Positions 34,410 through 44,396 are shown, numbered from the stretch's first letter. The stretch: DNA of 58,214 nt from an uncultured Alphaproteobacteria bacterium (GCA_903862715.1 CAIOYY010000093.1:1-58214), one strand, 5' to 3'. The notes: generated by a model from the sequence alone, not told the origin. Program-made: numbers and translations.

Positions 34410-34533
34410 GATGCGCCGCCTGCCTTTCCCGTCTCTATAGCGGCGGGCGCGCCCTGCTGGCGAGGGCACTTAAAGACCGTTCGCTGGACGCCGATTTCCT
34501 GCTATCACCGGCCCACCGCTGGTACACCCCAGG

Positions 34534-34610
34534 GGGCCTGTAGCTCAGTTGGTTAGAGCCGGCCGCTCATAACGGCTTGGTCGTAGGTTCGAGTCCTACC
34601 GGGCCCACCA
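34534..34610 (+). tRNA. tRNA-Ile(CAU), lysidine type
   Basis: A full cloverleaf of 77 bases ends in CCA. The acceptor stem is GGGCCTG/CGGGCCC, the anticodon loop CTCATAA gives CAT at 34568-34570, and the T-arm has GGTTCGAGTCC. A CAT anticodon could be Met, but bases C4 and C5 of the acceptor stem are the TilS recognition pair and the loop matches minor tRNA-Ile2, which reads AUA after lysidine modification. Confidence 0.9.
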
Positions 34611-34759
34611 TTCTTTGCCCTCTCCGCATTCCCGAAAAATATCATTTCGCCAGCGAGCATTAGCCTGGCCCCACACACCCGTCTCCCGCGTTTCATCGAA
34701 AAGCCGCAGAAACGCCGCGATCCCGGTGTTAGACTGGCGGCAACAACAGGAGTTTCCCC

Positions 34760-35494
34760 ATGAAGGCCTATATCCTTTCCCGTCCCCGGACCCTTGCCCT
34801 TGCCGCCGCGAGCGCTTTTGCGCTGACCCTTCCCTCCGCCGCCAGCGCACAGGAAGCGCCCTTACGCGTGATCACCGTCACCGGGACCGGCATGGCCTCC
34901 GGTGCCCCCGATGAGGCGCAGGTTTCCGCCGGCGTCATCGCTCAGGCCGCTACGGCGGAAGCCGCGCTCGACGCCAATACGGCGGCGATGCAGCGCGTCT
35001 TCGACGCCCTGCGTGCCGCAGGTGTTGAGGGCCACAATGTGCAGACGTCGAATTTCTCGGTGTCGCCGCAATATGAACCCTATCGCGAAGGCAACACCGA
35101 GCCGATGCAGATCATCGCCTATCAGGTCTCCAATCAGGTGACCGTGGTGCTGGAAGATGTCACGCAGGTTGGCGAAACACTGGATGCGCTGGTGCGCAGC
35201 GGTGCGAACCAGCTTTACGGGATCAGCTTCTCGATCTCCAATCCCAAGCCGCTGGAAGAGGAAGCGCGCGTCGAGGCGGTGCAGGACGCCGCAGCGAAGG
35301 CGCAAACGCTGGCCCAGGCCGCGGGCGTCACGCTCGGCCCCGTCATCTCGATCAATGAAGGTGGCGGCGGCTATCAGCCGCCTATGCCTTATATGATGCG
35401 TGACATGGCAATGAGCGCCGCCGCGCCGCCGCCGGTTGCGGTGGGCGAAAGTTCGCTGTCGGTCAGCGTGTCGATCACTTACGGGATTCAGTAA
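34760..35494 (+). CDS. Exported SIMPL-domain (DUF541) protein
   Basis: The 244-residue protein has a signal peptide (cleavage near ASAQEAP) and the SIMPL/DUF541 fold: ITVTGTGMASGAPDEAQVSAGVIAQA near residue 38, and ANQLYGISFSISNPKPLEEEARVEAV near 147. These exported proteins are linked to stress tolerance and outer-membrane quality, but the mechanism is not established. ACAGGAG precedes ATG 34760. A strong terminator follows, so it is probably monocistronic. Confidence 0.85.
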   Translation: MKAYILSRPRTLALAAASAFALTLPSAASAQEAPLRVITVTGTGMASGAPDEAQVSAGVIAQAATAEAALDANTAAMQRVFDALRAAGVEGHNVQTSNFSVSPQYEPYREGNTEPMQIIAYQVSNQVTVVLEDVTQVGETLDALVRSGANQLYGISFSISNPKPLEEEARVEAVQDAAAKAQTLAQAAGVTLGPVISINEGGGGYQPPMPYMMRDMAMSAAAPPPVAVGESSLSVSVSITYGIQ

Positions 35495-35518
35495 GAACTT
35501 TTCGGAACGATGAAGGAA

Positions 35519-35550
35519 CGGCCTCGCCCCAAGCGAGGCCGTTTTCTTTT
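35519..35550 (+). terminator. Strong intrinsic terminator
   Basis: A perfect 9-base stem (35519-35527 and 35533-35541) with a five-base loop is followed by a T-rich run TTTTCTTTT. It ends the SIMPL gene and lies against the stop of the convergent peptidase gene at 35554. Confidence 0.9.
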
Positions 35551-35553
35551 GTG

Positions 35554-37452
35554 TTACTGCGTTGCGATCAGCGCTTCGATCTCGTCCATGATACGGTCCA
35601 TGCGCGCGACCAATGCGCGATAGGGTGCGGGCGACGCCATGTCGATCCCGGCGCGCTTGTAGATTTCATAGGGATAATCCGAACCGCCCGCGCGCAGCAT
35701 GTCGAGGAAGCGCTCGGCGGCGGGTTCACCCTCCGACACGATGGCGTCGGTGAACAGCGCCGCGCCTGCCATCGAGGTCGCATACTGGTAGACGTAGAAA
35801 TTGTAATAGAAATGCGGGATGAACGCCCATTCCACGCAATAAGCGGGATTGATCGTCATTACGCCCTCGTCATGCCCATGATAGCGGCGCAGGAGATCGC
35901 AATAGAGATCGGTCAGGCGCGCACCCGACAAAGGCCTGCCCGCTTCGACTTCCTCGTGAATGGCGAGTTCGAATTCGGCAAACATCGTCTGGCGAAAGAA
36001 GGTACCGCGAATGGCCTCCAATCCCTCGCCGAGATAATAAAGCTTCTCCTGATCGTTGCGCGCATTCTTCACCATGTAATCATTCAGCAGCATCTCGCTG
36101 CCGATCGACGCCGATTCCGCGATGAAGGTCGAATAATCCGCTTTCTCGAAAGGCTGATTGCGGGTCGAGAGCAGCGTGTGCACCGCATGGCCCCATTCAT
36201 GCGCCAGCGTCGACATCGAATTGTAATCGTCGGTGTGGTTCAGCAGGAGATAGGGATGCACGTCATAGGCTGAGCCGTTCATATAGGCGCCGGACGCCTT
36301 GCGTTCGCGCGGCAGCGCATTGGTCCAGTTCTCCGAGAAGCCCTGACGCAATAGGGCGAGATATTCCTCGCCATAGGGAACGAGCGCTTCCAGCGTAATA
36401 CGCTCGGATTCTGGGATGGAGAAATGCGGTTCTTCCGCGAGCTGAAACATCGACGGATAGATGTCATAATATTCCATCTCGCCTTCGATGCCGAGAAGGC
36501 GTTTGCGGAGCTGAAAATAGCGATGCAGCGTCGGCAGACCCGCATTGGCCTCCGTCACCAGCGTGCGGTAGACGGCTTCCGGCATATTGTCCGGAAAGAG
36601 CGCGGCGGCGAGCGCATTGGGATAGTTGCGCGCTTTCGCATTGAACACATGCCCCATGGTTGACGACGTGAGAATGGCGCCATTGGTGCCTTCATAACCC
36701 TTCCACGCCCCCCAGAAACTATCGAACACGAGCTTGCGGTCGGCGCGGTTCGGGCTTTGGCGATAGCGCGAATAGGCGGTCTGATCGAGGCGCGCTTCGG
36801 TGCCGTCCGACAGCGTCACCGTCGGATAGGGCAGTTCGGAATCCGCCAATTGATCATAGATATTGCCCGGCTGGCGCAGCACATCACCCGCGCTCGCCAG
36901 CACGCCTTCCCCTTCGAGGCTTAAGGTGTGGGGTCCGGCGCGCAGCGTATTGTCGAGAAACATGCCGAAGCGCGAAACAAGCTCCGGCTGCTCCGCCTGA
37001 AAGGCGCGCACGCGCTCCGTTCCCATCGCAAGGATTTCGGGCGCCATCCAGGCGGTGTTTTCATTCATCAGCGTCGAGAGCGCGCCCGCCTGCTGGCGGC
37101 GTTCCTGGTTTTCGGCAACGCCAAGATCCTCGTCGGCGCGCAAGCCCGCATAGGTATAGAGCCGGTAGAGCTCCTTGTTGACGCGGCTATAGGCATCGAG
37201 CGCGGCGAATAGTCCTCCGGCGCTGCCCGCAAGCGTGCCCTGATAGGCGGCGAGCGCCTCGGCTTCGCCGCGGGTGCGTTCATACACCTCGGTCCAGGCT
37301 TCCGGCGTCGGGTAGAGGTCGGTGAGGTCCCACATATAAGTCATTTCGGTATCCTGAGCTTCCAGATCGTCCGCGGCCTGACTGGCGGCCGGGAACAGAA
37401 TGAGAAGGCTTGCGAAGCCTCCAATAAGAAAACGGGTTGCGCGACGGGCCAT
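35554..37452 (-). CDS. Exported M3-family oligoendopeptidase (PepF-like)
   Basis: The 632-residue zinc peptidase has the HEWGH motif at residues 418-422, with a downstream Glu in the usual M3 position. A signal peptide (MARRATRFLIGGFASLLILFP...) is present, so unlike cytosolic PepF it is exported. The M3B family cleaves short peptides. ATG 37452 is the natural start. It is divergent from the second ABC importer operon and convergent with the SIMPL gene. It probably processes peptides in the periplasm. Confidence 0.9.
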   Translation of the reverse strand: MARRATRFLIGGFASLLILFPAASQAADDLEAQDTEMTYMWDLTDLYPTPEAWTEVYERTRGEAEALAAYQGTLAGSAGGLFAALDAYSRVNKELYRLYTYAGLRADEDLGVAENQERRQQAGALSTLMNENTAWMAPEILAMGTERVRAFQAEQPELVSRFGMFLDNTLRAGPHTLSLEGEGVLASAGDVLRQPGNIYDQLADSELPYPTVTLSDGTEARLDQTAYSRYRQSPNRADRKLVFDSFWGAWKGYEGTNGAILTSSTMGHVFNAKARNYPNALAAALFPDNMPEAVYRTLVTEANAGLPTLHRYFQLRKRLLGIEGEMEYYDIYPSMFQLAEEPHFSIPESERITLEALVPYGEEYLALLRQGFSENWTNALPRERKASGAYMNGSAYDVHPYLLLNHTDDYNSMSTLAHEWGHAVHTLLSTRNQPFEKADYSTFIAESASIGSEMLLNDYMVKNARNDQEKLYYLGEGLEAIRGTFFRQTMFAEFELAIHEEVEAGRPLSGARLTDLYCDLLRRYHGHDEGVMTINPAYCVEWAFIPHFYYNFYVYQYATSMAGAALFTDAIVSEGEPAAERFLDMLRAGGSDYPYEIYKRAGIDMASPAPYRALVARMDRIMDEIEALIATQ

Positions 37453-37653
37453 CTATTCCCAGACATCTCTTGGCGATTGCAGGGTCCAAGACTAGCGGAA
37501 ACCCCTCCGCTTCCAAAACGTCCGGCAAAGCTTGCCCCCGCAGAACCATTCCTTGCCAGAACGCGGCCTCGCCCCCTAAATTCCCGGCCAAATTTCCCCA
37601 CGCGAAATGGGGCGGAGAGGGACGCCCGCTTGGCGGCGGGATGGGGAGTGGGA

Positions 37654-38718
37654 ATGGCGTTTCTGGAATTGATCGGTCTCACCAAGAAATTTGGGGACGC
37701 CGCCGCCGTATCGAAAGTCGATCTTGCCGTCGAACAGGGACAATTCGTTTGCCTTCTGGGCCCTTCGGGCTGCGGCAAAACCACCACCCTTCGTTTGATC
37801 GCCGGGTTTCTGACGCCCGATGGCGGCGAAATACGGGTCGGCGGGCGTGTGCTCTCGCGCGCCGGTTCCAGCGAGCCGCCGGAACGGCGCAATATGTCGA
37901 TGATTTTCCAGAGCTACGCGCTGTGGCCGCATATGACGGTGTTCGAAAATGTTGCCTATGGTTTGCGTTTGCGCCGTTTACCCAAGACCGAGATACAATC
38001 GCGCACCGACACAATCCTTGCGGTGACCAAGCTCCATATGTTGCGCGACCGCTATCCCGGCGAGCTATCGGGCGGTCAGCAGCAGCGCGTATCGCTGGCC
38101 CGCGCCCTCGTCGTCAAACCCGAAACACTTTTGCTCGACGAACCGCTATCCAATCTCGATGCCAATTTGCGCGAGGAAATGCGCATTGAAATCCGCAATC
38201 TTCACGATCAATTCCGCTATACGACCGTCTATGTGACACATGATCAGACCGAAGCGATGACCACCGCCGATCTTGTGGTGGTCATGAACCAGGGCGGAAT
38301 TGATCAGGCGGGATCACCGGAAGATATTTACAAGCGCCCTGCGTCCGAATTCGTCGCCCGCTTCATTGGCGGCACGAACATCTTGCGGGGCATTCGCATG
38401 GGTAACGATGCCGTGAAATGCGCGAATGGCCTCGTTCTTCGCTGCGACAGCGGCGACTTCGCGGCGGCCGGCGAAACCGCAGTTTCGGTGCGCCATCACG
38501 ATATCGAACTGAAAGCCGAGCGGCCTCCGGGCGACACCAACGTGGTGTCAGGAACGGTCGCCCGGCAAATCTATCTCGGTTCGCACCGCGACTATCTGGT
38601 AGAAATTGAAGGTGGCGAAAAAATCCGCGCGGTCGCGCCCGTTTCCGTTGATATGCCGACTGGGAAAAGCGTGTGGCTTTATCTCGCACCTGAACATTGC
38701 CGAGCTTTGGCGCGCTAG
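37654..38718 (+). CDS. ABC transporter ATP-binding protein
   Basis: From ATG 37654 (preceded by GGGAG) the protein is 354 residues. Walker A is GPSGCGKTT (36-44), signature LSGGQQQ (138-144), Walker B LLLDE (159-163) and a switch His in YVTHDQTEAMTT. A TOBE-like C-terminal domain follows, as in PotA/FbpC. It is first in a five-gene plus-strand cluster: ATPase, lipoprotein, permease and two MmgE/PrpD proteins. Longer in-frame starts upstream run through unconserved sequence. Confidence 0.9.
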   Translation: MAFLELIGLTKKFGDAAAVSKVDLAVEQGQFVCLLGPSGCGKTTTLRLIAGFLTPDGGEIRVGGRVLSRAGSSEPPERRNMSMIFQSYALWPHMTVFENVAYGLRLRRLPKTEIQSRTDTILAVTKLHMLRDRYPGELSGGQQQRVSLARALVVKPETLLLDEPLSNLDANLREEMRIEIRNLHDQFRYTTVYVTHDQTEAMTTADLVVVMNQGGIDQAGSPEDIYKRPASEFVARFIGGTNILRGIRMGNDAVKCANGLVLRCDSGDFAAAGETAVSVRHHDIELKAERPPGDTNVVSGTVARQIYLGSHRDYLVEIEGGEKIRAVAPVSVDMPTGKSVWLYLAPEHCRALAR

Positions 38719-38736
38719 AGATCCGTGGAGGACAAT

Positions 38737-39810
38737 ATGTCGAACAGAACCCTTTTCGCTCCGCGTCTCTCATTCGCCCTGCTCGGGCTGGTGCTCGCGG
38801 CCTGCGGACAGGAAGCCGCCGCTCCCGCCGCTCAGGTGGAGGTTGGTCCCTATTCGGTAACGCCGGAACTGATCGCCGCGGCCACAGCGGAAGGAACGGT
38901 GTCGTATTACACGTCGCTCGATCTCGTCGTCGCCGAACGCATGGCATCGGTCTTCGAAGCAAAATATCCCGGCATCGATGTGCGGGTGGAACGCGCGGGT
39001 TCCGAACGGGTGTTTCAGCGCATCGGCCAGGAAAGCGCAGCGGGCATTCACAATGCCGATGTCACCGACACATCCGACGCCGTGCATTTTGCCTATTTCA
39101 AACATCATGGCTTGCTCGCCCATGCCGTGCCGGACGAACTTTCTGTCTATCCGGCCGATGTGAAAGACCCTGATGGTTTCTATGCCGCGTTCCGCGCCGA
39201 TCTTTCGGTGATTGCCTATAATGAAACGCTGGTCGCCCCCGAAGACGTGCCCACAGGCTTCGCTGATCTTCTCGATCCGAAATGGAGAGGCCGTATGGTC
39301 AAAGGCCATCCCGGCTATTCCGGCACCATCATGACCGCGACCCATACACTAAGCGAAGTGATGGGATGGGAATATTTCGCGGCCCTTGGACAGCAGGACA
39401 TCATGCAGGTTCAGTCGTCGAACGACCCGCCGAAGAAACTTGCGCTGGGCGAACGCGCATTGCAGGTGGACGGCAATGAATATGTCGTCGTGCAGCAGCA
39501 ATTGGCGGGCGTACCGCTGAAGATCGTCTATGCCGTGGAAGGCACGCCCCTTGTCGTTGGGAATGCGGCCATTCTGAGGGACGCGCCGCACCCCAATGCA
39601 GCGCGTCTGTTCTACGCCTTCATGTTCACGCTCGAAGCGCAGCAGCAGAATTCCGACATCGGCGCAATCCGCTCCTTCCATCCGGAGGTCGTGGATAAAT
39701 CCGGCAGGCCAGGCTTGAACGAGATCAAGCTGCTTTACTCCAATCCAGACGATCTCGAAACACATCTGCAGGATATCCGGCAACGCTACGAAGAATATTT
39801 CGGAACGTGA
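38737..39810 (+). CDS. ABC substrate-binding lipoprotein
   Basis: The 357-residue protein has a lipobox (LAAC, Cys20 from ATG 38737) and a type II binding fold: SYYTSLDLVVAERMASVF, AYNETLVAPEDVPTGFADLLDPKWRGRMV, and HPNAARLFYAFMFTLEAQ. It is a distant relative of the three tandem proteins at 28-31 kb. The start at 38737 has GGAGG in good position. Its stop overlaps the permease start by 3 bases (GTGA), so translation is coupled. Confidence 0.88.
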   Translation: MSNRTLFAPRLSFALLGLVLAACGQEAAAPAAQVEVGPYSVTPELIAAATAEGTVSYYTSLDLVVAERMASVFEAKYPGIDVRVERAGSERVFQRIGQESAAGIHNADVTDTSDAVHFAYFKHHGLLAHAVPDELSVYPADVKDPDGFYAAFRADLSVIAYNETLVAPEDVPTGFADLLDPKWRGRMVKGHPGYSGTIMTATHTLSEVMGWEYFAALGQQDIMQVQSSNDPPKKLALGERALQVDGNEYVVVQQQLAGVPLKIVYAVEGTPLVVGNAAILRDAPHPNAARLFYAFMFTLEAQQQNSDIGAIRSFHPEVVDKSGRPGLNEIKLLYSNPDDLETHLQDIRQRYEEYFGT

Positions 39811-41516
39811 CGTCGGCCACATTAACCGCGCAACGCCGTTACGGGTTCGATTTTTCGCGCCCGGTCTTTGTGCTGCTTGCGCTGCTTCTTTGCCTACTCG
39901 TCATCTTTCCGATGTTCTGGCTGGTTTATTACAGCCTCAGGGACACGGCAGGACATTTCACGCTCGGCAATTTTATTGCCCTTGTGGCCGATCCCACCAT
40001 GGTACGCGCCTTCTGGATCACCGGCCTTATGGCGCTGGGCGTCGGCCTTTTGTCGACGGTAGTGGCGACGCCGATGGCATGGCTGGTGGCACGCACCGAT
40101 CTGCCCGGACGACGGATCGTGCGCGTATTGGTGCTTGCTTCCTTCGTCACGCCGCCCTTTCTCGGCGCTATCGCGTGGGAAATTCTAGCGGCGCCCAATA
40201 GCGGGATTATCAATGTCGTCTATCGCTGGATGACGGGCAACGAAGCGGCCCTCGTCAATATCTACACATTTTCGGGCATCATCTTCGCCATCGCCTGCTA
40301 CACCTTTCCCTATGTATTCACGCTGGTCGCAAATGCACTCGACCGCGTGCCCTCCGATTTGGAAGAAGCGTCCTCCATCCTGGGCGCGGGATGGACGACA
40401 ACGCTGCGCAAGGTCACCTTCCCGCTGGTGCTGCCCGCCATGCTGGCAGGCGCGCTGATTGCGCTTCTGCAGGCGCTGACGCTGTTCGGAACACCGGCAA
40501 TCCTCGCGCTGCCTGCGGGCTTTCATGTCATCACCACCAAGATCTGGAGCCTTTTCCAATTCCCGCCGCAGCCGGGGCTGGCCGCCGCCGCCGCGCTTCC
40601 GCTTCTGATCGTCACCGTCCTTCTATTGCGCGGACAGAAATGGATTCTGGGGCGCAAGGGCTACACGGTGCTGGGCGGCAAAAGCGGTGCACCGCGCATC
40701 ACGAAGCTAGGCGCGATGAAATGGCCGGCCTTTGCGCTGGTCGGATTCATCCTCAGCCTGACCGTGATCTTTCCCTATGCCGCGCTGATCAAGGCGGCTT
40801 TCACGCAGAACATCGCCGAACCGCTGACCTTTGCCTCGCTGACGCTGCAGCATTTCCAGTTCGTCTTCTTCGAATATTCCGCCGCCCGCCTTGCGATGTG
40901 GAACACCATGCTGCTGGGGCTGCTGTCGGCAACCGCCGTGACCGCTCTCGTTCTCGTTATTTCCTATATCGTGACGCGACGCTCCTTTAAGGGCGCGGCG
41001 ATCCTTGGATTCCTTGCCACCGCGCCCATCGCCATTCCGGGTGTCGTGCTCGGCGTCGGCCTGTTTCTCGCTTACGCCAATCCCACCTTCATGCTTTACG
41101 GCACGCTGTGGATTCTATTTATCGCCTTCCTCACGATCGAGATGCCGGCGGGCTATCAGCAGATGTCGTCGTCCATGTCGGGGATACACACCGACCTTGA
41201 AGAAGCGAGCCGTATTTTCGGCGCGTCACGGCTGAAAACGCTGTGGCTGATCACAACGCCGCTGCTGAAAACCAGCATCATCGCCACCTGGTGCTTCGTT
41301 TTCATCGGCACTATTCGCGAATTGTCCGCCACCATTCTTCTTACGACGGCAAACACCAAGCTCGTATCAGTCGTCATTTACGACCTGAATGAGAGCGGAA
41401 ATCTCGGCGCCATCTCCGTTCTGGGCCTGACGCTGTTGGCGATTTCGTTCGCGGTGGTGTTTGTCGCACAGCGCGTGCCCCTGATGAGCGGCAGCAGGCT
41501 GCAGGCACGCGGATAG
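39807..41516 (+). CDS. ABC transporter fused permease
   Basis: The 569-residue membrane protein has two permease domains and about 12 helices. EAA-type loops are at EEASSILGAGWTTTLRKVTFPLVLPAML near residue 190 and EEASRIFGASRLKTLWLITTPLL near 470. The GTG start at 39807 lies within the stop of the lipoprotein gene, so the two are coupled. It is paralogous to the permease at 23337 in plan. It imports the substrate bound by the 38737 lipoprotein; the downstream MmgE/PrpD genes suggest a carboxylic acid. Confidence 0.88.
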   Translation: MTSATLTAQRRYGFDFSRPVFVLLALLLCLLVIFPMFWLVYYSLRDTAGHFTLGNFIALVADPTMVRAFWITGLMALGVGLLSTVVATPMAWLVARTDLPGRRIVRVLVLASFVTPPFLGAIAWEILAAPNSGIINVVYRWMTGNEAALVNIYTFSGIIFAIACYTFPYVFTLVANALDRVPSDLEEASSILGAGWTTTLRKVTFPLVLPAMLAGALIALLQALTLFGTPAILALPAGFHVITTKIWSLFQFPPQPGLAAAAALPLLIVTVLLLRGQKWILGRKGYTVLGGKSGAPRITKLGAMKWPAFALVGFILSLTVIFPYAALIKAAFTQNIAEPLTFASLTLQHFQFVFFEYSAARLAMWNTMLLGLLSATAVTALVLVISYIVTRRSFKGAAILGFLATAPIAIPGVVLGVGLFLAYANPTFMLYGTLWILFIAFLTIEMPAGYQQMSSSMSGIHTDLEEASRIFGASRLKTLWLITTPLLKTSIIATWCFVFIGTIRELSATILLTTANTKLVSVVIYDLNESGNLGAISVLGLTLLAISFAVVFVAQRVPLMSGSRLQARG

Positions 41517-41539
41517 ACGCCGGGCAATTGGGGGAAGGC

Positions 41540-42952
41540 ATGACTTTGGAGTCCATAGCGGACGGTCTCACGCATTATGTCGCCGACTTCATCACCAGCA
41601 CACGTGTCCGGGACCTTCCTGCCGATGTCGTAGCACTCGGCAAGAAATCCATCCTCGATGGCATTGGCCTTGCTTTCGCGGGCTCCATCGCCGAAAGCGG
41701 TCGGATCGTCGGCAAACATCTTTCGTCGCTTCATCTGGGGGACGGTCCGGCAACCATTATCGGGTCGGGACGCAAAGTCGCGCCGCGTTTCGCGGCGTTC
41801 GCCAATGGCGTCGCCATTCATGCAGATGATTACGACGACACGCAGCTCGCGGTGGCCGAAACACGGGTTTATGGCCTACTGACGCATCCGACAGCGCCCG
41901 CCCTTCCCGCCGCGCTCGCGGTCGGCGAGCAAATGAACGCATCGGGTGCGGACATCATGCTCGCCTATCACATCGGCGTCGAGGTCGAGTGCAAGATTTC
42001 GGAGGCCATCGATCCGCGCCATTACCAGACCGGGTTTCACAGCACGGCGACCTGCGGCACCTTTGCAGCCGCCGCCGCCGCCGCAAAACTGAAAGGTCTC
42101 GATTCCGCAACGACGACGCGTGCGCTGTCCATCGCGGGCAGCCAGTCGGCGGGACTGCGCGAGAATTTTGGCACGATGACAAAACCCTTTCACGCCGGGC
42201 GCTCGTCCGAGAGCGGCGTGGTCGCCGCCGAATTCGCCATTGAAGGATGGACGGCAACCGACAGGATCTTGGAGGCGCCGCGCGGTTTTTTCCGCGCGGC
42301 AGGCGGCGGTTATGACGACGCGGCCATTCACGGCAAGCTCGGTGCACCCTGGACCTTCGCCGATCCCGGCATCTCGATAAAGCCGCATCCTTCGGGCTCG
42401 CTCACACATCCCGGCATGACGGAAATGCGCCGGCTGATCCGTGAATATGATATCAAGCCCGGCGATGTGCGCCGCGTGCGTGTAGGCACCAATTCGAACA
42501 TGCCAAACGCATTGATCCATCACCGCCCCACCGATGAACTCCAGGCGAAATTCTCGATGGAATTCTGCATGGCGATCTTGCTTCTGGAACGCCGCGCGGG
42601 CCTTGCCGAGTTCACCGACGAAGTGGTGCACCGCGCCGATGTCAGGGCGATGATCGAGAAGATCGATTTTGTCATTGACGACGAGGCCGAGCGCGCCGGC
42701 TATCATAAGATGACGACGATCATCGACATCGACCTTGCCAATGGCCAGAGGATTTCGGGTCGCGCCGACTTCGGCAAAGGAAGCCCAGCAAACCCCATGA
42801 GTTATGACGAGGTTGCGGGCAAATTTCATGAATGCGCCAAATTCGCCCGCATTGAACGCGGCCGCGCCGACCAGATCGTGGCGATGGTCCGCGACCTTGA
42901 ATCCGTTCCGCAAATCGAACGCCTGACCGGCCTCCTGCTCGCGCCAGGTTGA
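41540..42952 (+). CDS. MmgE/PrpD-family protein, first copy
   Basis: The 470-residue cytosolic protein has the family pattern: KKSILDGIGLAFAGSIAESG near residue 34, NGVAIHADDYDDTQ near 92, GTFAAAAAAAKLKGLDSATTTRALSIAGSQSAGLREN near 173. The family includes 2-methylcitrate dehydratase and cis-aconitate decarboxylase. ATG 41540 follows GGGGAAGGC; a TTG at 41528 is less likely. It is downstream of an ABC importer and followed by a paralogue, so both may act on one imported carboxylic acid. The reaction is unknown. Confidence 0.88.
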   Translation: MTLESIADGLTHYVADFITSTRVRDLPADVVALGKKSILDGIGLAFAGSIAESGRIVGKHLSSLHLGDGPATIIGSGRKVAPRFAAFANGVAIHADDYDDTQLAVAETRVYGLLTHPTAPALPAALAVGEQMNASGADIMLAYHIGVEVECKISEAIDPRHYQTGFHSTATCGTFAAAAAAAKLKGLDSATTTRALSIAGSQSAGLRENFGTMTKPFHAGRSSESGVVAAEFAIEGWTATDRILEAPRGFFRAAGGGYDDAAIHGKLGAPWTFADPGISIKPHPSGSLTHPGMTEMRRLIREYDIKPGDVRRVRVGTNSNMPNALIHHRPTDELQAKFSMEFCMAILLLERRAGLAEFTDEVVHRADVRAMIEKIDFVIDDEAERAGYHKMTTIIDIDLANGQRISGRADFGKGSPANPMSYDEVAGKFHECAKFARIERGRADQIVAMVRDLESVPQIERLTGLLLAPG

Positions 42953-43034
42953 AAACCCCGCAAAAACTATTGTTTTCTCCAGCCCAACCCGCCAAAACAC
43001 CGGCCATTCGCCCTCAGGACATTGGAGCATTGAA

Positions 43035-44372
43035 ATGGAAGTGACCCGCACGCTTGCGCGCTATGTCGTCGGCTCGAATCTCAACGACATTCCGGAGGCC
43101 GTGCAGAAGGAGGCCGTGCGCTCGCTTGTGAACTGGCTGGGCTGCGCCGTCGGCGCCTGTCGCCATGAAACGGTCGATCGCGCGCTGGAAGCGCTGGCCC
43201 CGTTCTCAGGCAAGGCGGAAGCCACATTGATGGGACGCGGCGAAAAACTCGACATTTTCCTCGCGGCCCTCCTCAACGGCATTTCGAGTCATGTCTTCGA
43301 TTTTGACGACACACATCTCAAGACCATCATTCATCCGGCGGGTCCCGTCGCTTCGGCGCTTTTCGCGCTTTCAGAACATATGGCGATTTCCGGCGCGGAT
43401 CTGCTGCATGCCTTTATCCTCGGCGTGGAAGTGGAATGCCGCATCGGCAATGCCGTCTACCCCGAACATTACGATGTAGGCTGGCACATCACCGGCACGG
43501 CAGGTGTGTTCGGCGCGGCCGCCGCCGTCGGCAAGATTTTGAAGCTCGACGAGCAGCAGATGGTCTGGGCGCTCGGTATTGCCGGAACGCAGTCTTCGGG
43601 TTTCCGCGAGATGTTCGGCACCATGTGCAAGAGCTTCCATCCAGGGCGCGCGGCGCAGAACGGCATGCTTGCCGCTTTTCTCGCGCAAAAAAACTTCACC
43701 AGCTCCAATCAGGTGCTGGAAGCCAAGCGCGGTTTCGCCAATGTCATGTCGACGGCGCGCAAATATGAGGAGATCACCGAGAATCTCGGAAAGACCTTCG
43801 AAGTCGCGCTGAACACCTACAAGCCCTTCGCCTGCGGTATTGTCATTCATCCCTCGATCGATGGCGGCATTCAGCTGAAGAAGGAATTGTCCTTAACGGG
43901 TGACGAAGTCACGAAGGTGGAATTGAAGGTCGCGCCGCTGGTACTCGAACTTACCGGCAAGAAGACGCCGCAGACGGGCCTCGAGGGTAAGTTCAGCGTC
44001 TATCATTCGCTGGCGGTTGCCATCATTCACGGCGCAGCGGGCGAGAACGAGTATAGCGATGCCTGCGTGCGCGATCCGAACGTCATCGCGCTGCGCGACA
44101 AGGTGGAAGCGACCATCGACAAGTCGATGCGCGACGACGAAGCGATCGTGAAAGTGACGCTGAAAGACGGGCGCACATCCGAGAAGCATGTCGCGCATGC
44201 GCTGGGAAGCCTCGAACGCCCCTTGAGCAATGCCGACATCGACGCCAAATTCAACGGCCTGGTAACGGACATTCTGGGAGAGGCGCAGACCGCACAGCTT
44301 CTGGAGGCGGCATGGTCCATTCTCAGTCTCAATGATGCGTCGGAAATCTCCCACCTCTCGGTGCCCCGTTAG
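43035..44372 (+). CDS. MmgE/PrpD-family protein, second copy
   Basis: The 445-residue protein is a paralogue of the preceding gene: EAVRSLVNWLGCAVGACRHETVD near residue 26, NGISSHVFDFDDTHLKTIIHPAGPVASALFALSEH near 80, and GTAGVFGAAAAVGKILKLDEQQMVWALGIAGTQSSGFREMFGT near 154. It probably is a dehydratase, decarboxylase or isomerase of a small acid. The paralogues may form a heteromer or act on successive steps. GGAGCATT precedes ATG 43035. The stop codon sits in a small hairpin. Confidence 0.88.
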   Translation: MEVTRTLARYVVGSNLNDIPEAVQKEAVRSLVNWLGCAVGACRHETVDRALEALAPFSGKAEATLMGRGEKLDIFLAALLNGISSHVFDFDDTHLKTIIHPAGPVASALFALSEHMAISGADLLHAFILGVEVECRIGNAVYPEHYDVGWHITGTAGVFGAAAAVGKILKLDEQQMVWALGIAGTQSSGFREMFGTMCKSFHPGRAAQNGMLAAFLAQKNFTSSNQVLEAKRGFANVMSTARKYEEITENLGKTFEVALNTYKPFACGIVIHPSIDGGIQLKKELSLTGDEVTKVELKVAPLVLELTGKKTPQTGLEGKFSVYHSLAVAIIHGAAGENEYSDACVRDPNVIALRDKVEATIDKSMRDDEAIVKVTLKDGRTSEKHVAHALGSLERPLSNADIDAKFNGLVTDILGEAQTAQLLEAAWSILSLNDASEISHLSVPR

Positions 44373-44380
44373 GGGCATCG
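44359..44380. terminator. Short hairpin at the end of the MmgE/PrpD gene
   Basis: CGGTGCCCC (44359-44367) pairs with GGGGCATCG (44372-44380) across the loop GTTA, with one G-U pair. No T run follows. It lies between convergent genes and may act as a weak terminator or protect RNA ends. Confidence 0.35.
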
Positions 44381-44396
44381 GAGACGAAGGGGTCGC

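Noticed and set aside
33234..34556. Long plus-strand frame opposite the sulfatase gene (440 codons)
   Set aside because: The minus-strand sulfatase has intact CGPSR and metal motifs. The antisense frame has no conserved content.
34534..34610. tRNA-Met from the CAT anticodon
   Set aside because: The acceptor stem C4 and C5 pairs and the loop match the tRNA-Ile2 pattern used by TilS, so Ile is preferred.
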